A DNA stretch of 64,000 nt from Escherichia sp. E1V33 (GCF_004211955.1 NZ_RHJI01000010.1:186001-250000); one strand, 5' to 3'; positions 12,759 through 25,526 are shown, counted from the first letter of the stretch. Notes: generated by a model from the sequence alone, not told the origin. Translations and numbers: made by a program.

Positions 12759-14836
12759 TATTTACCACCAATCGTCGCCGTCATTCGGATATGTCGGTTA
12801 TCTGATAGTTCCAGATTCGACAGCACCACTAACTGCGGCAAACTGCGGCGCAGGAAGCGAGATAATAACGGTCGCAGTGCGTGGTTCACCAACAATACTG
12901 GCGGGGCACCCAGCATCTCCTGACGGGATAGCGCTTCCTGAGTTTGCGCCAGCAAACGATCCGCCAGACCTGGCTCCAGCCCGCCCCCACCCTGCAACGC
13001 CTGCAATAACAAACGTTCCAGCGGCGTGTCGAGGCCAATAACATGGACTTCATCTTTGCCGGGGAACCACTGCTGGGTAATCGCTCGCCCCAACGCTACG
13101 CGCACGACGGCAGTTAATTCATGCGGATCGCTCTGAATGGGCGCATGCTCCGCCAGCGTTTCGAGAATGGTGCGCATATCGCGAATCGGCACTTTTTCAT
13201 CGAGCAGATTTTGCAGCACTTTATGCAGCGTGGTGAGCGTGACGACGCCAGGAACTAAATCTTCCGTCAGCTTTGGCATCTCCTGGGCGACGCGATCCAG
13301 CAGTTGTTGCGCCTCCTGGCGGCCAAACAACTCTGCGGCATGCTGGCTAATGAGATGGTTAAGATGTGTCGCCACCACCGTACTGGCCTCAACCACGGTG
13401 TACCCCTGAATCTGCGCCTGTTCTTTTAGCGCACTTTCAATCCAGATAGCGTTCAGACCAAAAGCCGGATCGACGGTCGCCTCGCCGGGTAACGTTCCGG
13501 CAGCGGTACCTGGGTTAATTGCCAGCCAGCGCCCCGGATAAGCATCACCACTGCCAATCTCTACGCCTTTCATCAAAATGCGATAACGTGCAGGTTGCAG
13601 ATCCATATTGTCGCGAATGTGCACCACCGGCGGCAGAAACCCCATCTCCTGAGCAAATTTCTTACGAATACTACGAATACGGCCCAGCAACTCGCCATCT
13701 TGTTGGAAATCGACCATCGGGATCAGTCGATAGCCTACTTCCATTCCCAGAGAATCTTCCAGCTGCACATCGTTCCACGTTGCTTCGACTACAGCATTAT
13801 TCTCCGGCATTTTTACCGGTTTTGGTTCGGCTGGCGCTTTTTGTTCGCGCCCGCGTATCCACCAGGCCAGCCCGAGCAATCCCGCCGTGAACAGCAAAAA
13901 TACCAGGTTCGGCATTCCAGGCACCAGGCCGAGTAAACCGAGCACGGCGGCGCTTAACAACATAACGCTTGGGTTACTGAAAAGCTGATTCACCATCTGC
14001 TCGCCAACATCCTGATCGGTGCTGACACGCGTAACGATGACCCCCGCGGCGGTAGAAATCACCAGCGCCGGAATTTGTGCCACCAGACCATCACCAATGG
14101 TCAATAGCGTATAACTTTCCGCCGCATGCCCCATGCTCATACCATGTTGCAGCACGCCGACCAGCAATCCGCCGACAACGTTAATGACCATGATCAGGAT
14201 CCCGGCGATGGCATCGCCACGGACAAACTTACTTGCCCCATCCATTGAGCCATAAAAATCGGCTTCCTGTGTCACTTCGGAACGGCGTTTTTTCGCCTCT
14301 TCTTCACCAATCAATCCGGCGTTGAGGTCGGCGTCAATCGCCATCTGTTTACCCGGCATGCCATCCAGAACAAAGCGCGCACCCACTTCCGCGATACGCC
14401 CGGCTCCTTTGGTAATAACCATAAAGTTGATGATCACGAGAATGACGAACACCACAATACCGATAGCAAAGTTGCCGCCAACGAGAAAATGACCAAATGC
14501 TTCGACCACCTTCCCTGCCGCCGCCGCGCCTGTATGGCCTTCCATCAAAATGATACGGGTTGAAGCCACGTTAAGTGCCAGACGCAACAGCGTGGTGAAC
14601 AGCAGGATTGTCGGAAACGCGGCAAACTCGAGCGTACGCTGGGTAAACATCGCCACCAGCAACACCATGATCGACAAGGCGATATTGAAGGTAAACAGCA
14701 GGTCGAGAATGAATGCAGGCAATGGCAGCACCATCATCGACAAAATCAGCAAAATCAAAATCGGTCCGGCAAGGATCTGCCATTGTGTCGATTTCAGGTT
14801 TGCAGGCAGGCGCAGCATCGTGGCCAGATTACTCAT
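12758..14836 (-). CDS. flhA: Flagellar type III export gate protein FlhA
   Basis: FlhA is the ion-conducting gate of the flagellar type III secretion system and docks export chaperones. The 692-residue form starts MSNLATMLRL at 14836. The N-terminal half has eight or so transmembrane helices with the conserved cytoplasmic FHIPEP-type loop (VLDGMPGKQMAIDADLN near residues 150-165). The C-terminal half is the chaperone-binding cytoplasmic ring domain. A 25-residue N-terminal extension overlapping flhB is rejected by comparison with the family. It overlaps flhB by 8 nt. Confidence 0.97.
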   Translation of the reverse strand: MSNLATMLRLPANLKSTQWQILAGPILILLILSMMVLPLPAFILDLLFTFNIALSIMVLLVAMFTQRTLEFAAFPTILLFTTLLRLALNVASTRIILMEGHTGAAAAGKVVEAFGHFLVGGNFAIGIVVFVILVIINFMVITKGAGRIAEVGARFVLDGMPGKQMAIDADLNAGLIGEEEAKKRRSEVTQEADFYGSMDGASKFVRGDAIAGILIMVINVVGGLLVGVLQHGMSMGHAAESYTLLTIGDGLVAQIPALVISTAAGVIVTRVSTDQDVGEQMVNQLFSNPSVMLLSAAVLGLLGLVPGMPNLVFLLFTAGLLGLAWWIRGREQKAPAEPKPVKMPENNAVVEATWNDVQLEDSLGMEVGYRLIPMVDFQQDGELLGRIRSIRKKFAQEMGFLPPVVHIRDNMDLQPARYRILMKGVEIGSGDAYPGRWLAINPGTAAGTLPGEATVDPAFGLNAIWIESALKEQAQIQGYTVVEASTVVATHLNHLISQHAAELFGRQEAQQLLDRVAQEMPKLTEDLVPGVVTLTTLHKVLQNLLDEKVPIRDMRTILETLAEHAPIQSDPHELTAVVRVALGRAITQQWFPGKDEVHVIGLDTPLERLLLQALQGGGGLEPGLADRLLAQTQEALSRQEMLGAPPVLLVNHALRPLLSRFLRRSLPQLVVLSNLELSDNRHIRMTATIGGK

Positions 14837-15977
14837 GGGGCGGTTTCTCGTTGATAAAATCCAGGGCTTCCGGCACCGGAAGATGAGTAGGTTGTACAGG
14901 GCGTTGTCCACCAGCCAGACGCCAGCGTTTCAGTTGCCAGACCCAGGCCAGCACTTCCGCCACCGCGGCATAGAGTTGACCAGGTATTTGTTGGCCGATT
15001 TCGGCATGTCGATACAGCGCACGCGCCAGCGGCGGCGCTTCGAGGGTCGGGACGTTATTTTCAGCGGCTATTTCACGAATGCGTAATGCCACCAGCCCCG
15101 CGCCCTTGGCGACGACTTTTGGCGCACTCATTTTGTTTTCGTCGTACTGCAAAGCCACTGAGTAGTGAGTTGGGTTATTGACGATAACGTCCGCTTTCGG
15201 CACATCGGCCATCATCCGCCGCCGCGCCGCAGCTCGCTGCATCTGACGAATTCGCCCTTTGACATGGGGATCGCCTTCGCTTTGTTTGAACTCATCACGA
15301 ATATCCTGCCGCGACATACGCAGCTTTTTCAGGTGGCTGAAGATTTGGAAAAAGACGTCAAATCCCACCATCGGAATAACGCCAAGCACCACCAACAGTG
15401 CGCATAGCCCAACCAGATCCATGGCGTTTCCCATCGCGGTAATGGGGGACTCTGCCATTAAGCGCATCATCTGCGGCCAGTGATGCCAGAGATAAAACCC
15501 CGTCACGCTACCGACCAGGATGGTTTTCAGTATCGCTTTTAGTAACTCCGCACCGGTTTGTGCCGAAAACATCCGTTTAATGCCTGGTAACGGGTTAAGT
15601 TTGGAAAACTTCGGCTGCAATGATTTGCCACTAAATACCAGCCCACCCAGCATCACTGGCGAAACGAGCGCTACCAAGACCACGCCACTAATCAGCGGCA
15701 GCAGTGCCAGCATAGCTTCTCTTATCAGCAGAATAATCTGTCCAAGGATCAGGTTCGGGTCATTGATGATGCTGTGATCAAAATGCAATCCCGCAGAGAG
15801 CATGCCCGACAATCGACGAGCCAGCGACACACCGCCAAACCAAATAACACACACGCCCACCAACAAAATCAGCAGCGACGTTAACTCACGGGAACGCGGG
15901 ATTTGCCCTTCTTCCCGCGCTTTTTCAAGTCGGTGAGGTGTGGGGGCTTCTGTTTTGTCGTCGCTCTCGTCAGACAC
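14829..15977 (-). CDS. flhB: Flagellar export switch protein FlhB
   Basis: FlhB controls the switch from rod/hook to filament substrates. The 382-residue protein has a charged N-terminus (MSDESDDKTEAPTPHRLEKA), four transmembrane helices and a cytoplasmic tail. The tail carries the autocleavage motif NPTH near residue 270, conserved in all FlhB/YscU homologues. It is the first gene of flhBAE and overlaps flhA. The 214-bp gap to cheZ should hold the FlhDC-dependent promoter; I see no clear consensus to pin it. Confidence 0.97.
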   Translation of the reverse strand: MSDESDDKTEAPTPHRLEKAREEGQIPRSRELTSLLILLVGVCVIWFGGVSLARRLSGMLSAGLHFDHSIINDPNLILGQIILLIREAMLALLPLISGVVLVALVSPVMLGGLVFSGKSLQPKFSKLNPLPGIKRMFSAQTGAELLKAILKTILVGSVTGFYLWHHWPQMMRLMAESPITAMGNAMDLVGLCALLVVLGVIPMVGFDVFFQIFSHLKKLRMSRQDIRDEFKQSEGDPHVKGRIRQMQRAAARRRMMADVPKADVIVNNPTHYSVALQYDENKMSAPKVVAKGAGLVALRIREIAAENNVPTLEAPPLARALYRHAEIGQQIPGQLYAAVAEVLAWVWQLKRWRLAGGQRPVQPTHLPVPEALDFINEKPPHE

Positions 15978-16154
15978 ATCGCCAATCCTGGAAAGAGTAA
16001 TAAGCGTGAATGATGCCAGAGCGAAAAGAGTTCAATGGTTTGAGTAAGGGGTAAAACAGGCGGGATTTAGGGCTTTTGCCACTACACATACACATCTGAC
16101 ATGGTGCCATATTTGTCGGATACGGCATAAACACTTTATCCAACCTTTAAGATC

Positions 16155-16180
16155 TGATGTGACGCGGTGGCGTCACATCA
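16155..16180 (-). terminator. Hairpin after cheZ
   Basis: A perfect 11-bp inverted repeat (TGATGTGACGC / GCGTCACATCA) with a 4-nt loop lies 12 nt past the cheZ stop. It lacks a strong U tract, so it may act as a 3'-end stabiliser rather than a pure intrinsic terminator. Confidence 0.65.
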
Positions 16181-16191
16181 GGCAATACGCA

Positions 16192-16836
16192 TCAGAACCC
16201 AAGACTATCCAACAAATCGTCCACCTGATCCTGACTGGCTACCACACCGGCTTTGCTGGTATCAACCTGTGGTCCATTCAGCAAACTCTGGTTTTCACGT
16301 TTTGGACGCGACTCCTGTTCCGGGATGTTTTCCAACAGCACCATTAGCAACTGGCGTTCAATCTCCTGAATGACATCCATCATCCGTTTAATGACCTGCC
16401 CGGTGAGGTCCTGAAAATCCTGCGCCATCATGATTTCCAGTAACTGCGCATTGGTAAAACCAGTATGCGTCGGCACATCCGCCAGAAATTGCCGTGTATC
16501 GGTCACCAGTTCGCGGGCATCGGCAAGGTCAATGGGATCGGCAAACCAGTCATCCCAGCGTTGGGTTAACGCTTTTGCTGATTTCTCCATGTGATCCTGA
16601 TGCGGTTGTGAAGCCTCAACACTGTTCAGCGCCCGCTCCGCAGCCTGGGCAGTCATCTGCACAACGTAGTACAAACGATCGCGGGCATCGGGGATGGCTT
16701 CCGCCGCTTCGGCAATGGCCTGATCCAGCCCCAGCTCCCGTAGACTGTCGCGCAGCATACGCGTCAGGCTGCCGATGCGCGCAATGATATCGCCAGCAGA
16801 ATTTTCATCAGCAGGTTTGATTGATGGTTGCATCAT
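16192..16836 (-). CDS. cheZ: Protein phosphatase CheZ
   Basis: CheZ dephosphorylates CheY-P and ends the tumble signal. The 214-residue protein starts [10 protein letters not shown] at 16836 with GAGGA upstream; the long helical hairpin and active-site region ([18 protein letters not shown] near residues 138-155, Asp143/Gln147 type) are present. The C-terminal CheY-binding peptide ends [12 protein letters not shown]. It is the last gene of the tar-cheRBYZ (meche) operon, 10 nt after cheY. Confidence 0.97.
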   Translation of the reverse strand: MMQPSIKPADENSAGDIIARIGSLTRMLRDSLRELGLDQAIAEAAEAIPDARDRLYYVVQMTAQAAERALNSVEASQPHQDHMEKSAKALTQRWDDWFADPIDLADARELVTDTRQFLADVPTHTGFTNAQLLEIMMAQDFQDLTGQVIKRMMDVIQEIERQLLMVLLENIPEQESRPKRENQSLLNGPQVDTSKAGVVASQDQVDDLLDSLGF

Positions 16837-16846
16837 TGTCGCATCC

Positions 16847-18300
<1,454 letters not shown>

Positions 18301-18302
18301 CG

Positions 18303-19163
18303 TTAATCCTTACTTAGCGCATACACCGTCTGACCACGCAATGTGAAGCTGCGCTCAAGGTGGCTAAAGTTTTCAGAGTGACCCGCAAACAATAATCCGT
18401 CAGGTTTAAGCAGCGGTACAAAGCGGCGCAAAATCTCCTGCTGGGTCGTTTGATCGAAGTAGATCATGACGTTACGGCAAAAGATCGCATCGAACGGCCC
18501 CGGCACAGCGTACTGTTTCGCCAGCAAATTCAGCGGGGAAAAATCGATTGAGTTCGCCAGTGCCTGACGCACACGCACCAGCCCCTGATGCGGCCCCGTG
18601 CCGCGCATGAAATAGCGCTGAAGTTGTTGCGGCGTCAGTTTTTTCAGCTCTTCATGGCGATAAATACCGCTTCTGGCTTTCTCCAGCACTTCGGTGTCGA
18701 TATCGCTGGCGAACACTTTCCAGCGTCCGGGCGCGGTACCCAGCGTGTCCGCCAGCGTCATGGCAATGCTGTATGGTTCTTCACCTGTCGATGCCGCCGC
18801 ACTCCATACGCGATACTCGCCAGAGCTATGGCGGGCGTGCTCCGCGAGCAATGGGAAATGATGCCCCTCGCGGAAAAATGCCGTCAGATTTGTGGTCAGT
18901 GAGTTAATAAACGCCTGCCACTCGCCGCTGTGCTGATTAGATTCCAGTAAATTCAGATAATGGCCGAAGTCTGCCAGCCCCAGCGAGCGCAAACGTCGCA
19001 CCAGGCGGTTGTAAACCATGTCGCGTTTGTGGTCAGCCAGGACTATCCCCGCACGTTGATAGATCAATTGACTTATCCGCCGAAAATGCGCGTCGGAAAG
19101 CGCCAGGCGCTCGGTCATCTGTAACAATAAAGACGTTTGCCCGCAGGGCAGAGATGATGTCAT
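18303..19163 (-). CDS. cheR: Chemoreceptor glutamate methyltransferase CheR
   Basis: CheR methylates receptor glutamates using SAM, opposing CheB. The 286-residue protein has a helical N-terminal domain, the SAM-binding [17 protein letters not shown] region around residues 118-135, and the [13 protein letters not shown] motif near residue 230. Its ATG overlaps the stop of the upstream 45-codon tap stub (ATGA), so in this strain cheR is translationally coupled to a receptor relic rather than to an intact tap gene. Confidence 0.97.
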   Translation of the reverse strand: MTSSLPCGQTSLLLQMTERLALSDAHFRRISQLIYQRAGIVLADHKRDMVYNRLVRRLRSLGLADFGHYLNLLESNQHSGEWQAFINSLTTNLTAFFREGHHFPLLAEHARHSSGEYRVWSAAASTGEEPYSIAMTLADTLGTAPGRWKVFASDIDTEVLEKARSGIYRHEELKKLTPQQLQRYFMRGTGPHQGLVRVRQALANSIDFSPLNLLAKQYAVPGPFDAIFCRNVMIYFDQTTQQEILRRFVPLLKPDGLLFAGHSENFSHLERSFTLRGQTVYALSKD

Positions 19164-19297
19164 AGCGCCTTCTCAGTCACTTCAGGAAACCACTGATTCA
19201 CCCGTTGTACCGTTGCAGCTGCCTCTTCTGCCAGTGCGACGTTTTGTTGCATCACCTGATCCATCTGGCTGAAATGACCAAGTGAGTAAATACTCAT
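19160..19297 (-). pseudogene. tap: Residual 3' stub of tap (dipeptide chemoreceptor), 45 codons
   Basis: In K-12 a full tap gene (about 530 codons) lies between tar and cheR. Here only 138 bp remain: an open frame beginning [10 protein letters not shown] and containing QMDQVMQQNVALAEEAA, which matches the conserved C-terminal end of an MCP signalling domain. It ends FPEVTEKAL. No periplasmic, membrane or HAMP part survives. The ATG shares one base with the tar stop (TGATG) and the TGA overlaps the cheR start. The deletion therefore left a compact, coupled mini-ORF. Loss of dipeptide/pyrimidine sensing via Tap is inferred. Confidence 0.85.
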
Positions 19298-20952
19298 CAA
19301 AATGTTTCCCAGTTTGGATCTTGTTCAGTAATACGCAGTCGCGGCTGTGCCGGTGGTTGTTCAGTGGCAGGACGGGATTGTGGTTTATTCGTTTGCGAGC
19401 TGGTAGCCAGACGGAATGTGGAAACTGCTTGCGTTAAACGGCTGGCCTGCTCTTCAAGGGCCGCCGCCGCTGCGGCAGATTCCTGCACCAGCGATGCGTT
19501 TTGTTGGGTGACGCGATCCATTTCCGATACCGCCAGCGCCACTTGATCGATGCCGCGACTCTGTTCATCCGATGCCGAGGCAATCTCGCCCATAATGTCA
19601 GTAACGCGGGTGACGGCATTGACAATATTAGTCATGGTTTCCCCGGCACTTTCTACCAGCACTGAACCGGTATCAACGCGGGAGACGGAGTCTTCTATCA
19701 GCGCTTTGATCTCTTTTGCCGCCTGGGCGCTGCGACTGGCGAGATTACGCACTTCGCCCGCCACCACGGCAAACCCACGCCCCTGTTCCCCTGCTCGGGC
19801 GGCTTCAACAGCCGCGTTTAGTGCCAGGATATTGGTCTGGAAAGCAATGCCATCGATAACACTAATAATGTCGGCAATTTTCTGCGAACTGTCGGCAATT
19901 TCGTGCATGGTTTTCACCACGCCGTCCACGACTTTGCCACCATGCTGGGCAGTGTCCGAGGCACTTTGTGCCAGTTGCGAGGCTTGACGGGCGTTATCGG
20001 CGTTCTGTTTCACCGTTGCAGTGAGTTGTTCCATGCTGGCGGCCGTTTCTTCCAGCGCCGATGCCTGCTGTTCAGTACGGGAGGAAAGATCGGTATTACC
20101 CGCAGCAATTTCACGTGTACCAGCATAGATAGCGTCTGAACCTTCGCGCACATGGTTGACCGTGTCAGTCAGAGAGCGTTGCATATGTGAAACGCTCTGT
20201 GCCAGGTCGCCCATTTCACTGCGTCCCGCAATGCTGAGGGTATGCGCCAGATTGCCACCAGCAATTTCCCGGATGTGAGAAATGATCTTCGCTAATGGGT
20301 TAAGTAGCATGCGGCGGATGCCGTACCATGCCACCAGCAGAATCAATACCACCACCAGGGCGATAACCACCAGTTGCCACTGGGCAAATCGGTAATCATC
20401 TGCGTTGTCAGTGACGATATCGTGATACAGTTTTTCACTACTGAGGGCGTACTGGGCAAAGGCTTCGCCCATCGCATTTTGCATTCCCTGGGTTGGCTGA
20501 GCGAAATAGGCTCCAGTATTACCATAATCAAGATAATCAATCAGTTCTGTTAATGCTGTGTGATAGTTTTTATATTTTTCGTCGATATTACGACTGGTAG
20601 CGACCATTTCAGGTAACGGCGCCATGATTTTGAATTTTTTATAATGGATTGCAGCCTGGGCCAATGTTTTCCTGGCGCTATCAAGTAATTCAACTTTGGC
20701 GTTACTTTGTTGATTGGATGAATCCATCATCATCCGCACCGCTGAACGACTCAGGTTAATGCGCGTTTGCAGCATTAAATCCCAGGTTGAGGTCAGCTCG
20801 CTTTGTTGTTCCCGTAATTGATTGGAAACCACAAAACTTTTCTGGCTATGGTGAAGAGAAGAAAAAAACAGACTTCCGGAAATAAGCTGTAACAGTGCGA
20901 ATACCCCCAGCACCATTACCAACAGCGTGACTACGCGGATACGGTTAATCAT
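19297..20952 (-). CDS. tar: Methyl-accepting chemotaxis protein II (aspartate/maltose receptor)
   Basis: A 551-residue inner-membrane chemoreceptor sensing aspartate and, through maltose-binding protein, maltose. In order it has TM1 (residues ~7-30), a periplasmic four-helix domain, TM2 (~190-212), a HAMP domain, and methylation helices around a conserved hairpin tip ([20 protein letters not shown]). It ends with the CheR/CheB-tethering pentapeptide NWETF. The start at 20952 has an AGGAAGG ribosome-binding site; a 42-codon upstream extension is rejected. It is two residues shorter than K-12 Tar near the C-terminal linker. A consensus sigma-28 promoter lies just upstream. Confidence 0.97.
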   Translation of the reverse strand: MINRIRVVTLLVMVLGVFALLQLISGSLFFSSLHHSQKSFVVSNQLREQQSELTSTWDLMLQTRINLSRSAVRMMMDSSNQQSNAKVELLDSARKTLAQAAIHYKKFKIMAPLPEMVATSRNIDEKYKNYHTALTELIDYLDYGNTGAYFAQPTQGMQNAMGEAFAQYALSSEKLYHDIVTDNADDYRFAQWQLVVIALVVVLILLVAWYGIRRMLLNPLAKIISHIREIAGGNLAHTLSIAGRSEMGDLAQSVSHMQRSLTDTVNHVREGSDAIYAGTREIAAGNTDLSSRTEQQASALEETAASMEQLTATVKQNADNARQASQLAQSASDTAQHGGKVVDGVVKTMHEIADSSQKIADIISVIDGIAFQTNILALNAAVEAARAGEQGRGFAVVAGEVRNLASRSAQAAKEIKALIEDSVSRVDTGSVLVESAGETMTNIVNAVTRVTDIMGEIASASDEQSRGIDQVALAVSEMDRVTQQNASLVQESAAAAAALEEQASRLTQAVSTFRLATSSQTNKPQSRPATEQPPAQPRLRITEQDPNWETF

Positions 20953-20983
20953 AAGGCACCTTCCTGAAAACAAGTTGTTTTCG

Positions 20984-21010
20984 TTATCGGCAGGAAGGTG
21001 GGAAACTTTA
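20984..21010 (-). promoter_or_regulatory. Sigma-28 (FliA) promoter of tar-cheRBYZ
   Basis: On the minus strand TAAAGTTT, an 11-bp spacer and GCCGATAA read exactly as the E. coli FliA consensus. The site ends about 30 nt before the tar start codon. Confidence 0.95.
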
Positions 21011-21042
21011 TTTCTGATGCCAGTCATGGCGAAATTAAAATG

Positions 21043-21068
21043 AAAAACCCGATGTGCAGGGTATCGGG
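21043..21068 (-). terminator. Intrinsic terminator after cheW
   Basis: On the minus strand a CCCGAT/ATCGGG stem is followed by a TTTTT tract. It lies about 30 nt past the cheW stop and before the tar promoter, so it should end the motAB-cheAW transcript. Confidence 0.8.
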
Positions 21069-21097
21069 CCCATTTCATTTGAGTACAGCGGGAAAAA

Positions 21098-21601
21098 TTA
21101 TGCGACTTCTGATGCCGCAGTATCCAACAGCGCCATCTCTTCGCTATTAAGCAGTTTTTCGATATTAACCAGAATGAGCATGCGATCGCCCAGCGCCCCC
21201 AGACCGGTGAGGTATTCTGTGGAAAGCGTCACAGCGAATTCCGGTGCCGGGCGAATTTGTTCCGTCGTCAACGAAAGAACATCTGAAACGCCATCTACCA
21301 CAATACCGACCACCCGCTGCCCAAGATTCAGAACGATAACCACCGTGTTGTCGTTATACTCCACATCCACCTGGCTGAACTTAATACGCAAGTCGATAAT
21401 CGGCACAATAACGCCGCGCAGATTAGTGACGCCTTTGATAAACGCTGGCGTATTGGCAATTCGCGTGACCTGATCGTAGCCACGGATCTCCTGCACTTTC
21501 AGAATATCGATGCCGTACTCTTCGTCACCGAGGGTAAATACCAGAAACTCCTGGCCTGACGGTTCGCTGGCCAGCTTTGTTACATTTGTCATACCGGTCA
21601 T
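21098..21601 (-). CDS. cheW: Chemotaxis coupling protein CheW
   Basis: CheW bridges chemoreceptors and the kinase CheA in the signalling array. The 167-residue SH3-like protein starts [10 protein letters not shown] at 21601 and has the typical [22 protein letters not shown] segment and the [13 protein letters not shown] motif near residue 61. It is the last gene of the motA-motB-cheA-cheW (mocha) operon, 21 nt after cheA. Intact. Confidence 0.97.
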   Translation of the reverse strand: MTGMTNVTKLASEPSGQEFLVFTLGDEEYGIDILKVQEIRGYDQVTRIANTPAFIKGVTNLRGVIVPIIDLRIKFSQVDVEYNDNTVVIVLNLGQRVVGIVVDGVSDVLSLTTEQIRPAPEFAVTLSTEYLTGLGALGDRMLILVNIEKLLNSEEMALLDTAASEVA

Positions 21602-21622
21602 ATTTATTCCCTTTTTAGTCAA

Positions 21623-23587
21623 TCAGGCGGCGGTATTCGCCATACGTTGTTCGCGGTTTATCGCCTGCAAGGCGGAGACATCAACAATCAGTGCCACGCT
21701 GCCGTCACCAAGAATGGTTGCAGCAGAAATTCCAGGGACTTTGCGATAGTTACTTTCAAGGTTTTTAACCACCACCTGATGTTGGCCAATTAACTGATCC
21801 ACCAGCAAGGCGTAGCGGCGACCGCCACTTTGTAAGATCACCACAATTCCCTGGGTGGCTTCGGTTTTCGCGCCCGCGACGTTGAACACTTTCCACAGTT
21901 CGACGATGGGCAGATATTCACCCCGCACTTCCAGCACCCGTTCGCCGCCTGCCAGTGGATGCAGATCGGCTTCACGAGGTTGTAGTGATTCCATGACGGC
22001 GTTCAGCGGTAGAATGAAAACTTCGTCAGCAACGCGTACGGACATGCCGTCGAGGATCGCCAGCGTCAACGGCAGTAAAATGCGGATTGTGGTGCCAACG
22101 CCCTGCTTCGACTGGATTTCAACGTGGCCGCCCATCTCCTGGATGTTACGCTTGACGACATCCATGCCGACGCCGCGCCCGGAGACATCGGTGACCTGCT
22201 CCGCCGTGGAAAAACCAGGGGCGAATATCAACATCGCCACTTCGTCGTCAGTCATGTTGTCGCTAACGCTCAGACCTTGCGAGACGGCTTTTGCCAGAAT
22301 CCGCTCACGGTTTAGTCCAGCCCCGTCGTCGGTCACTTCAATGCAGATGTTGCCGCCCTGATGTTCGGCAGACAGGATTAAATTTCCAACGCTATCTTTA
22401 CCGGCAGCGAGTCGTTTTTCTGGCTGTTCAATACCGTGGTCGAGGCTATTGCGTACCAGGTGGGTCAGCGGGTCGATAATGCGTTCTATCAGACTCTTGT
22501 CGAGTTCGGTGGAACTGCCCACCAGCGTCAGTTCCACCTGTTTGCCAAGTTTACCCGCCAGGTCGCGCACCAGCCGGGGATAGCGGCTAAAGACATATTC
22601 CATCGGCATCATGCGAATCGACATCACTGATTCCTGCAAATCGCGGGCGTTACGTTGTAACTGCCCCATGCTGGTAATCAAATCCCCATGATTCACCGGG
22701 TCCAGTTCGCTGGAACGCTGGGCAAGCATGGACTGGGTGATAACCAACTCGCCGACGAGGTTAATTAATTGATCAACCTTTTCAACCGCCACGCGGATGC
22801 TGCTGGATTCGCTGCCGCGCGACGGTTTTTCCCGTTCCACTCGCCCTGCTGGTGCTTGTTCGGCTGCCAGTTTAAGTACCGGTGGCGGGGATATTTTGGG
22901 CGCGGACTCTACTGTTTCGAAGGTAATCTGATCGGCCTCAATCACAAAACAGAGCACCGCTTTGATGTCATCTTCCTCCATGTCGCCCGATAATATTGCC
23001 GAGAGATAATCCGCCCCCTTCATCACATCAGTTAACGTTGTCAGATGGCCCAGCTCTTCTTCCAACAGTTCGACTTCTCCCGCCTTCAGACGCGAAAGTA
23101 GAATTCGTCGCGGCGACTCACTGTTACTCTGCTCATCTTGCAGTTCACTTTTGGCAACCACACTTAAACGGGTCATGGCGGGTGCCGTTTCGCCTTTCGC
23201 TTCTATTGCCAGTTGACGTAAGGCCTGGCAGATATTGTCAAAGCTGGCGGCATCTGGCTCTTGCGACTGTTTATAAGCGTCGAGCTGTTCCTGCATGATG
23301 TCCTTCGTTTCCAAAAACAGATTGATAATGTCGGTGTTAAGCTGCATTTCACCGCGTCTGGCTTCGTCGAGCAGGTTTTCCATCAAATGCGTGGTTTCCT
23401 GCAATACGCTAAAGCCAAAGGTTCCCGCCCCTCCTTTAATGGAGTGAGCTGCACGAAAGATGGCATTCAATTGTTCGGCATCTGGCGCTTCTGGCTGTAA
23501 ATTCAGCAGATGCTGCTCCATATCGGCCAACAGTTCGTCCGCTTCATCAAAAAATGTCTGATAAAAATCGCTTATATCCATGCTCAC
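21623..23587 (-). CDS. cheA: Chemotaxis histidine kinase CheA
   Basis: CheA autophosphorylates and passes phosphate to CheY and CheB. The 654-residue protein starts at GTG 23587, as in E. coli. His48 ([12 protein letters not shown]) is the phosphorylated residue of the Hpt domain. Met98 is present as the internal start for the short form CheA(S). The P2 domain, dimerisation helices, HATPase domain ([24 protein letters not shown]) and C-terminal CheW-like domain follow. It begins 4 nt after motB. Confidence 0.97.
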   Translation of the reverse strand: MSMDISDFYQTFFDEADELLADMEQHLLNLQPEAPDAEQLNAIFRAAHSIKGGAGTFGFSVLQETTHLMENLLDEARRGEMQLNTDIINLFLETKDIMQEQLDAYKQSQEPDAASFDNICQALRQLAIEAKGETAPAMTRLSVVAKSELQDEQSNSESPRRILLSRLKAGEVELLEEELGHLTTLTDVMKGADYLSAILSGDMEEDDIKAVLCFVIEADQITFETVESAPKISPPPVLKLAAEQAPAGRVEREKPSRGSESSSIRVAVEKVDQLINLVGELVITQSMLAQRSSELDPVNHGDLITSMGQLQRNARDLQESVMSIRMMPMEYVFSRYPRLVRDLAGKLGKQVELTLVGSSTELDKSLIERIIDPLTHLVRNSLDHGIEQPEKRLAAGKDSVGNLILSAEHQGGNICIEVTDDGAGLNRERILAKAVSQGLSVSDNMTDDEVAMLIFAPGFSTAEQVTDVSGRGVGMDVVKRNIQEMGGHVEIQSKQGVGTTIRILLPLTLAILDGMSVRVADEVFILPLNAVMESLQPREADLHPLAGGERVLEVRGEYLPIVELWKVFNVAGAKTEATQGIVVILQSGGRRYALLVDQLIGQHQVVVKNLESNYRKVPGISAATILGDGSVALIVDVSALQAINREQRMANTAA

Positions 23588-23591
23588 GCTG

Positions 23592-24518
23592 TCACCTCGG
23601 TTCGGCTAATGGCATTTTGGGAACACTGACCTGCGGTGTTACCCCTGGTTTTTCCAGGACGCTTACCGGCTCATTCTGGCTTTCGGCGTTTTCATGCAAA
23701 ATGGCCTGTTCGGCTTGTTTATTCAGTACCAACAGACTGATTCGACGATTAACGGCATCATCCGGGCCGCGATCGCTTAAGCGCATAGTCGCCGCCATGC
23801 CGACAACACGTAAAATTTTGCCATCAGCCAGACTTCCCACCATTAGCTCACGGCGCGACGCATTGGCGCGTTCAGTGGAAAGCTCCCAGTTGCTGTAACC
23901 TTTCTCACCATTGGCATAAGGGAAATCATCGGTATGACCGGAAAGGCTGATGCGGTTAGGAATACCGTTCAGCACGGGCGCAATGGCGCGCAGAATGTCG
24001 CGCATATAGGGTTCGACGTCAGCACTGCCGGTTTTAAACATCGGGCGATTCTGGCTATCAATTATCTGGATACGTAAACCTTCCTGCACCAGATCGATTT
24101 TGAGATGCGGGCGCATCGCCCGTAGTTTCGGGTCTGATTCAATAAGCTGGTCGAGATCGCCACGCAATTTCTGCAGCCGACTTTGCTCCATGCGTTTTTT
24201 CAGCTCTTCAATGTTCGGCTGCTTATTCACTTCCCCCTGGCTTTGGGTGAAATCATCACCACCGCCGGGAATTGGGCTTTCGCTATTAGAAATTCGATCT
24301 CCGCCCGTTACCGCGGTCGCCAGCGGCGTACGGAAGTATTCCGCAATCTGAATCAGCTCTTTTGGGCTGGAGATGGAGATAAGCCACATCACCAGAAAAA
24401 AAGCCATCATCGCGGTCATAAAGTCAGCATAAGCAATTTTCCACGAACCATGTGCTGCCCCGTGACTTTTCGCTTTGCGTCGTTTGACGACAATAATCGG
24501 ATGCGCTTGATTCTTCAT
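23592..24518 (-). CDS. motB: Flagellar motor stator protein MotB
   Basis: MotB anchors the stator to peptidoglycan and carries the proton-binding aspartate. The 308-residue protein has a short cytoplasmic tail and a single TM helix starting near residue 28; Asp32 lies in [14 protein letters not shown] plug segment and a C-terminal OmpA-like peptidoglycan-binding domain (LSGHTDD..., around 195-270) follow. The start overlaps the motA stop by 4 nt (ATGA), giving coupled synthesis of the A4B2 stator. Confidence 0.97.
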   Translation of the reverse strand: MKNQAHPIIVVKRRKAKSHGAAHGSWKIAYADFMTAMMAFFLVMWLISISSPKELIQIAEYFRTPLATAVTGGDRISNSESPIPGGGDDFTQSQGEVNKQPNIEELKKRMEQSRLQKLRGDLDQLIESDPKLRAMRPHLKIDLVQEGLRIQIIDSQNRPMFKTGSADVEPYMRDILRAIAPVLNGIPNRISLSGHTDDFPYANGEKGYSNWELSTERANASRRELMVGSLADGKILRVVGMAATMRLSDRGPDDAVNRRISLLVLNKQAEQAILHENAESQNEPVSVLEKPGVTPQVSVPKMPLAEPR

Positions 24519-25402
24519 GCTTCCTCGGTTGTCGTCTGCTGTTGCGGATTTTTCACCGCGCGCACATGCTCTTCCAGTTCAACAAACGACGGACGTTCGC
24601 TGGAATAGAGCGTTTTGCGACCAAATTCAACGGCGATAGGCGGTGCGTAACCGTTCAGATTAGAAAGCAGTGTGACTTTGACGCACTGCATCATTTTGCT
24701 GGTTTCGGCGCTTTTCTGGCGCAAAACACTCGCCAATGGGGAAATAAACCCGTAAGCCAATAAGATACCGAGGAAAGTCCCCACCATCGCATGTGCGATG
24801 AGCGCCCCCAACTCGGCGGCAGGACGATCGGCTGAACCTAATGCGTGCACCACCCCCATTACGGCCGCAACAATACCAAACGCAGGAAGAGAGTCTCCGA
24901 CCAACGCCAGGCTGTTCGCCGGGACTTCCGCCTCGTTTTCGTGCGTTTCTATCTCTTCGTCCATCAGCGCTTCGATTTCAAAAGTATTCATGTGGCCGCT
25001 GATAATCAGGCGCAGATAATCGACGATAAAATCCAGCATAACGGCATCTGCGAGGATGCGTGGATAACTGGCGAAGATCTCGCTCTCTCGAGGATTTTCA
25101 ATATCGCGTTCCAGTGAGAACATGCCCATTTGCCGCGATTTCGCCATCAGACGGTAAAGCAGCGCCAGCAAATCCATATACATTGCTTTGGTATATTTAG
25201 AGCGACGAAACAATAATGGCAGCGCCTTCAGCGTACCTTTGATTGCTTTACCATTGTTGCCGACGATAAACGACCCAATGCCTGCACCGGCAATAATCAC
25301 CAGTTCAGCGGGTTGATAGAGTGCTCCAAGGCTTCCACCGGTCATCAAATAACCGCCGAAAACTGTACCGAGAACAACCAGGTAACCTAATAAGATAAGC
25401 AC
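24515..25402 (-). CDS. motA: Flagellar motor stator protein MotA
   Basis: MotA forms, with MotB, the proton channel that drives rotation. The 295-residue protein starts at GTG 25402 and has four transmembrane helices: two near the N-terminus (residues ~1-50) and two at about 170-225. The large cytoplasmic loop between them contains the torque-generating region around Arg90/Glu98 ([16 protein letters not shown]). It is first in motAB-cheAW. Intact and the same length as in E. coli. Confidence 0.97.
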   Translation of the reverse strand: MLILLGYLVVLGTVFGGYLMTGGSLGALYQPAELVIIAGAGIGSFIVGNNGKAIKGTLKALPLLFRRSKYTKAMYMDLLALLYRLMAKSRQMGMFSLERDIENPRESEIFASYPRILADAVMLDFIVDYLRLIISGHMNTFEIEALMDEEIETHENEAEVPANSLALVGDSLPAFGIVAAVMGVVHALGSADRPAAELGALIAHAMVGTFLGILLAYGFISPLASVLRQKSAETSKMMQCVKVTLLSNLNGYAPPIAVEFGRKTLYSSERPSFVELEEHVRAVKNPQQQTTTEEA

Positions 25403-25476
25403 GACATCATCCTTCCACTGTTGACCATGACAGGATGTTCAGTCGGCAGACGTGACCTTACGGCTGGAGAAAATAA

Positions 25477-25500
25477 GCAGCGGCAATTGCTTACCGCTGC
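25477..25500 (-). terminator. Hairpin terminator after flhC
   Basis: A GCAGCGG...CCGCTGC inverted repeat is followed on the minus strand by TTATTTTC, between the flhC stop and motA. It could end flhDC transcripts. Confidence 0.65.
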
Positions 25501-25526
25501 AGGAGTGTTTCGCCACACCGTATGGG

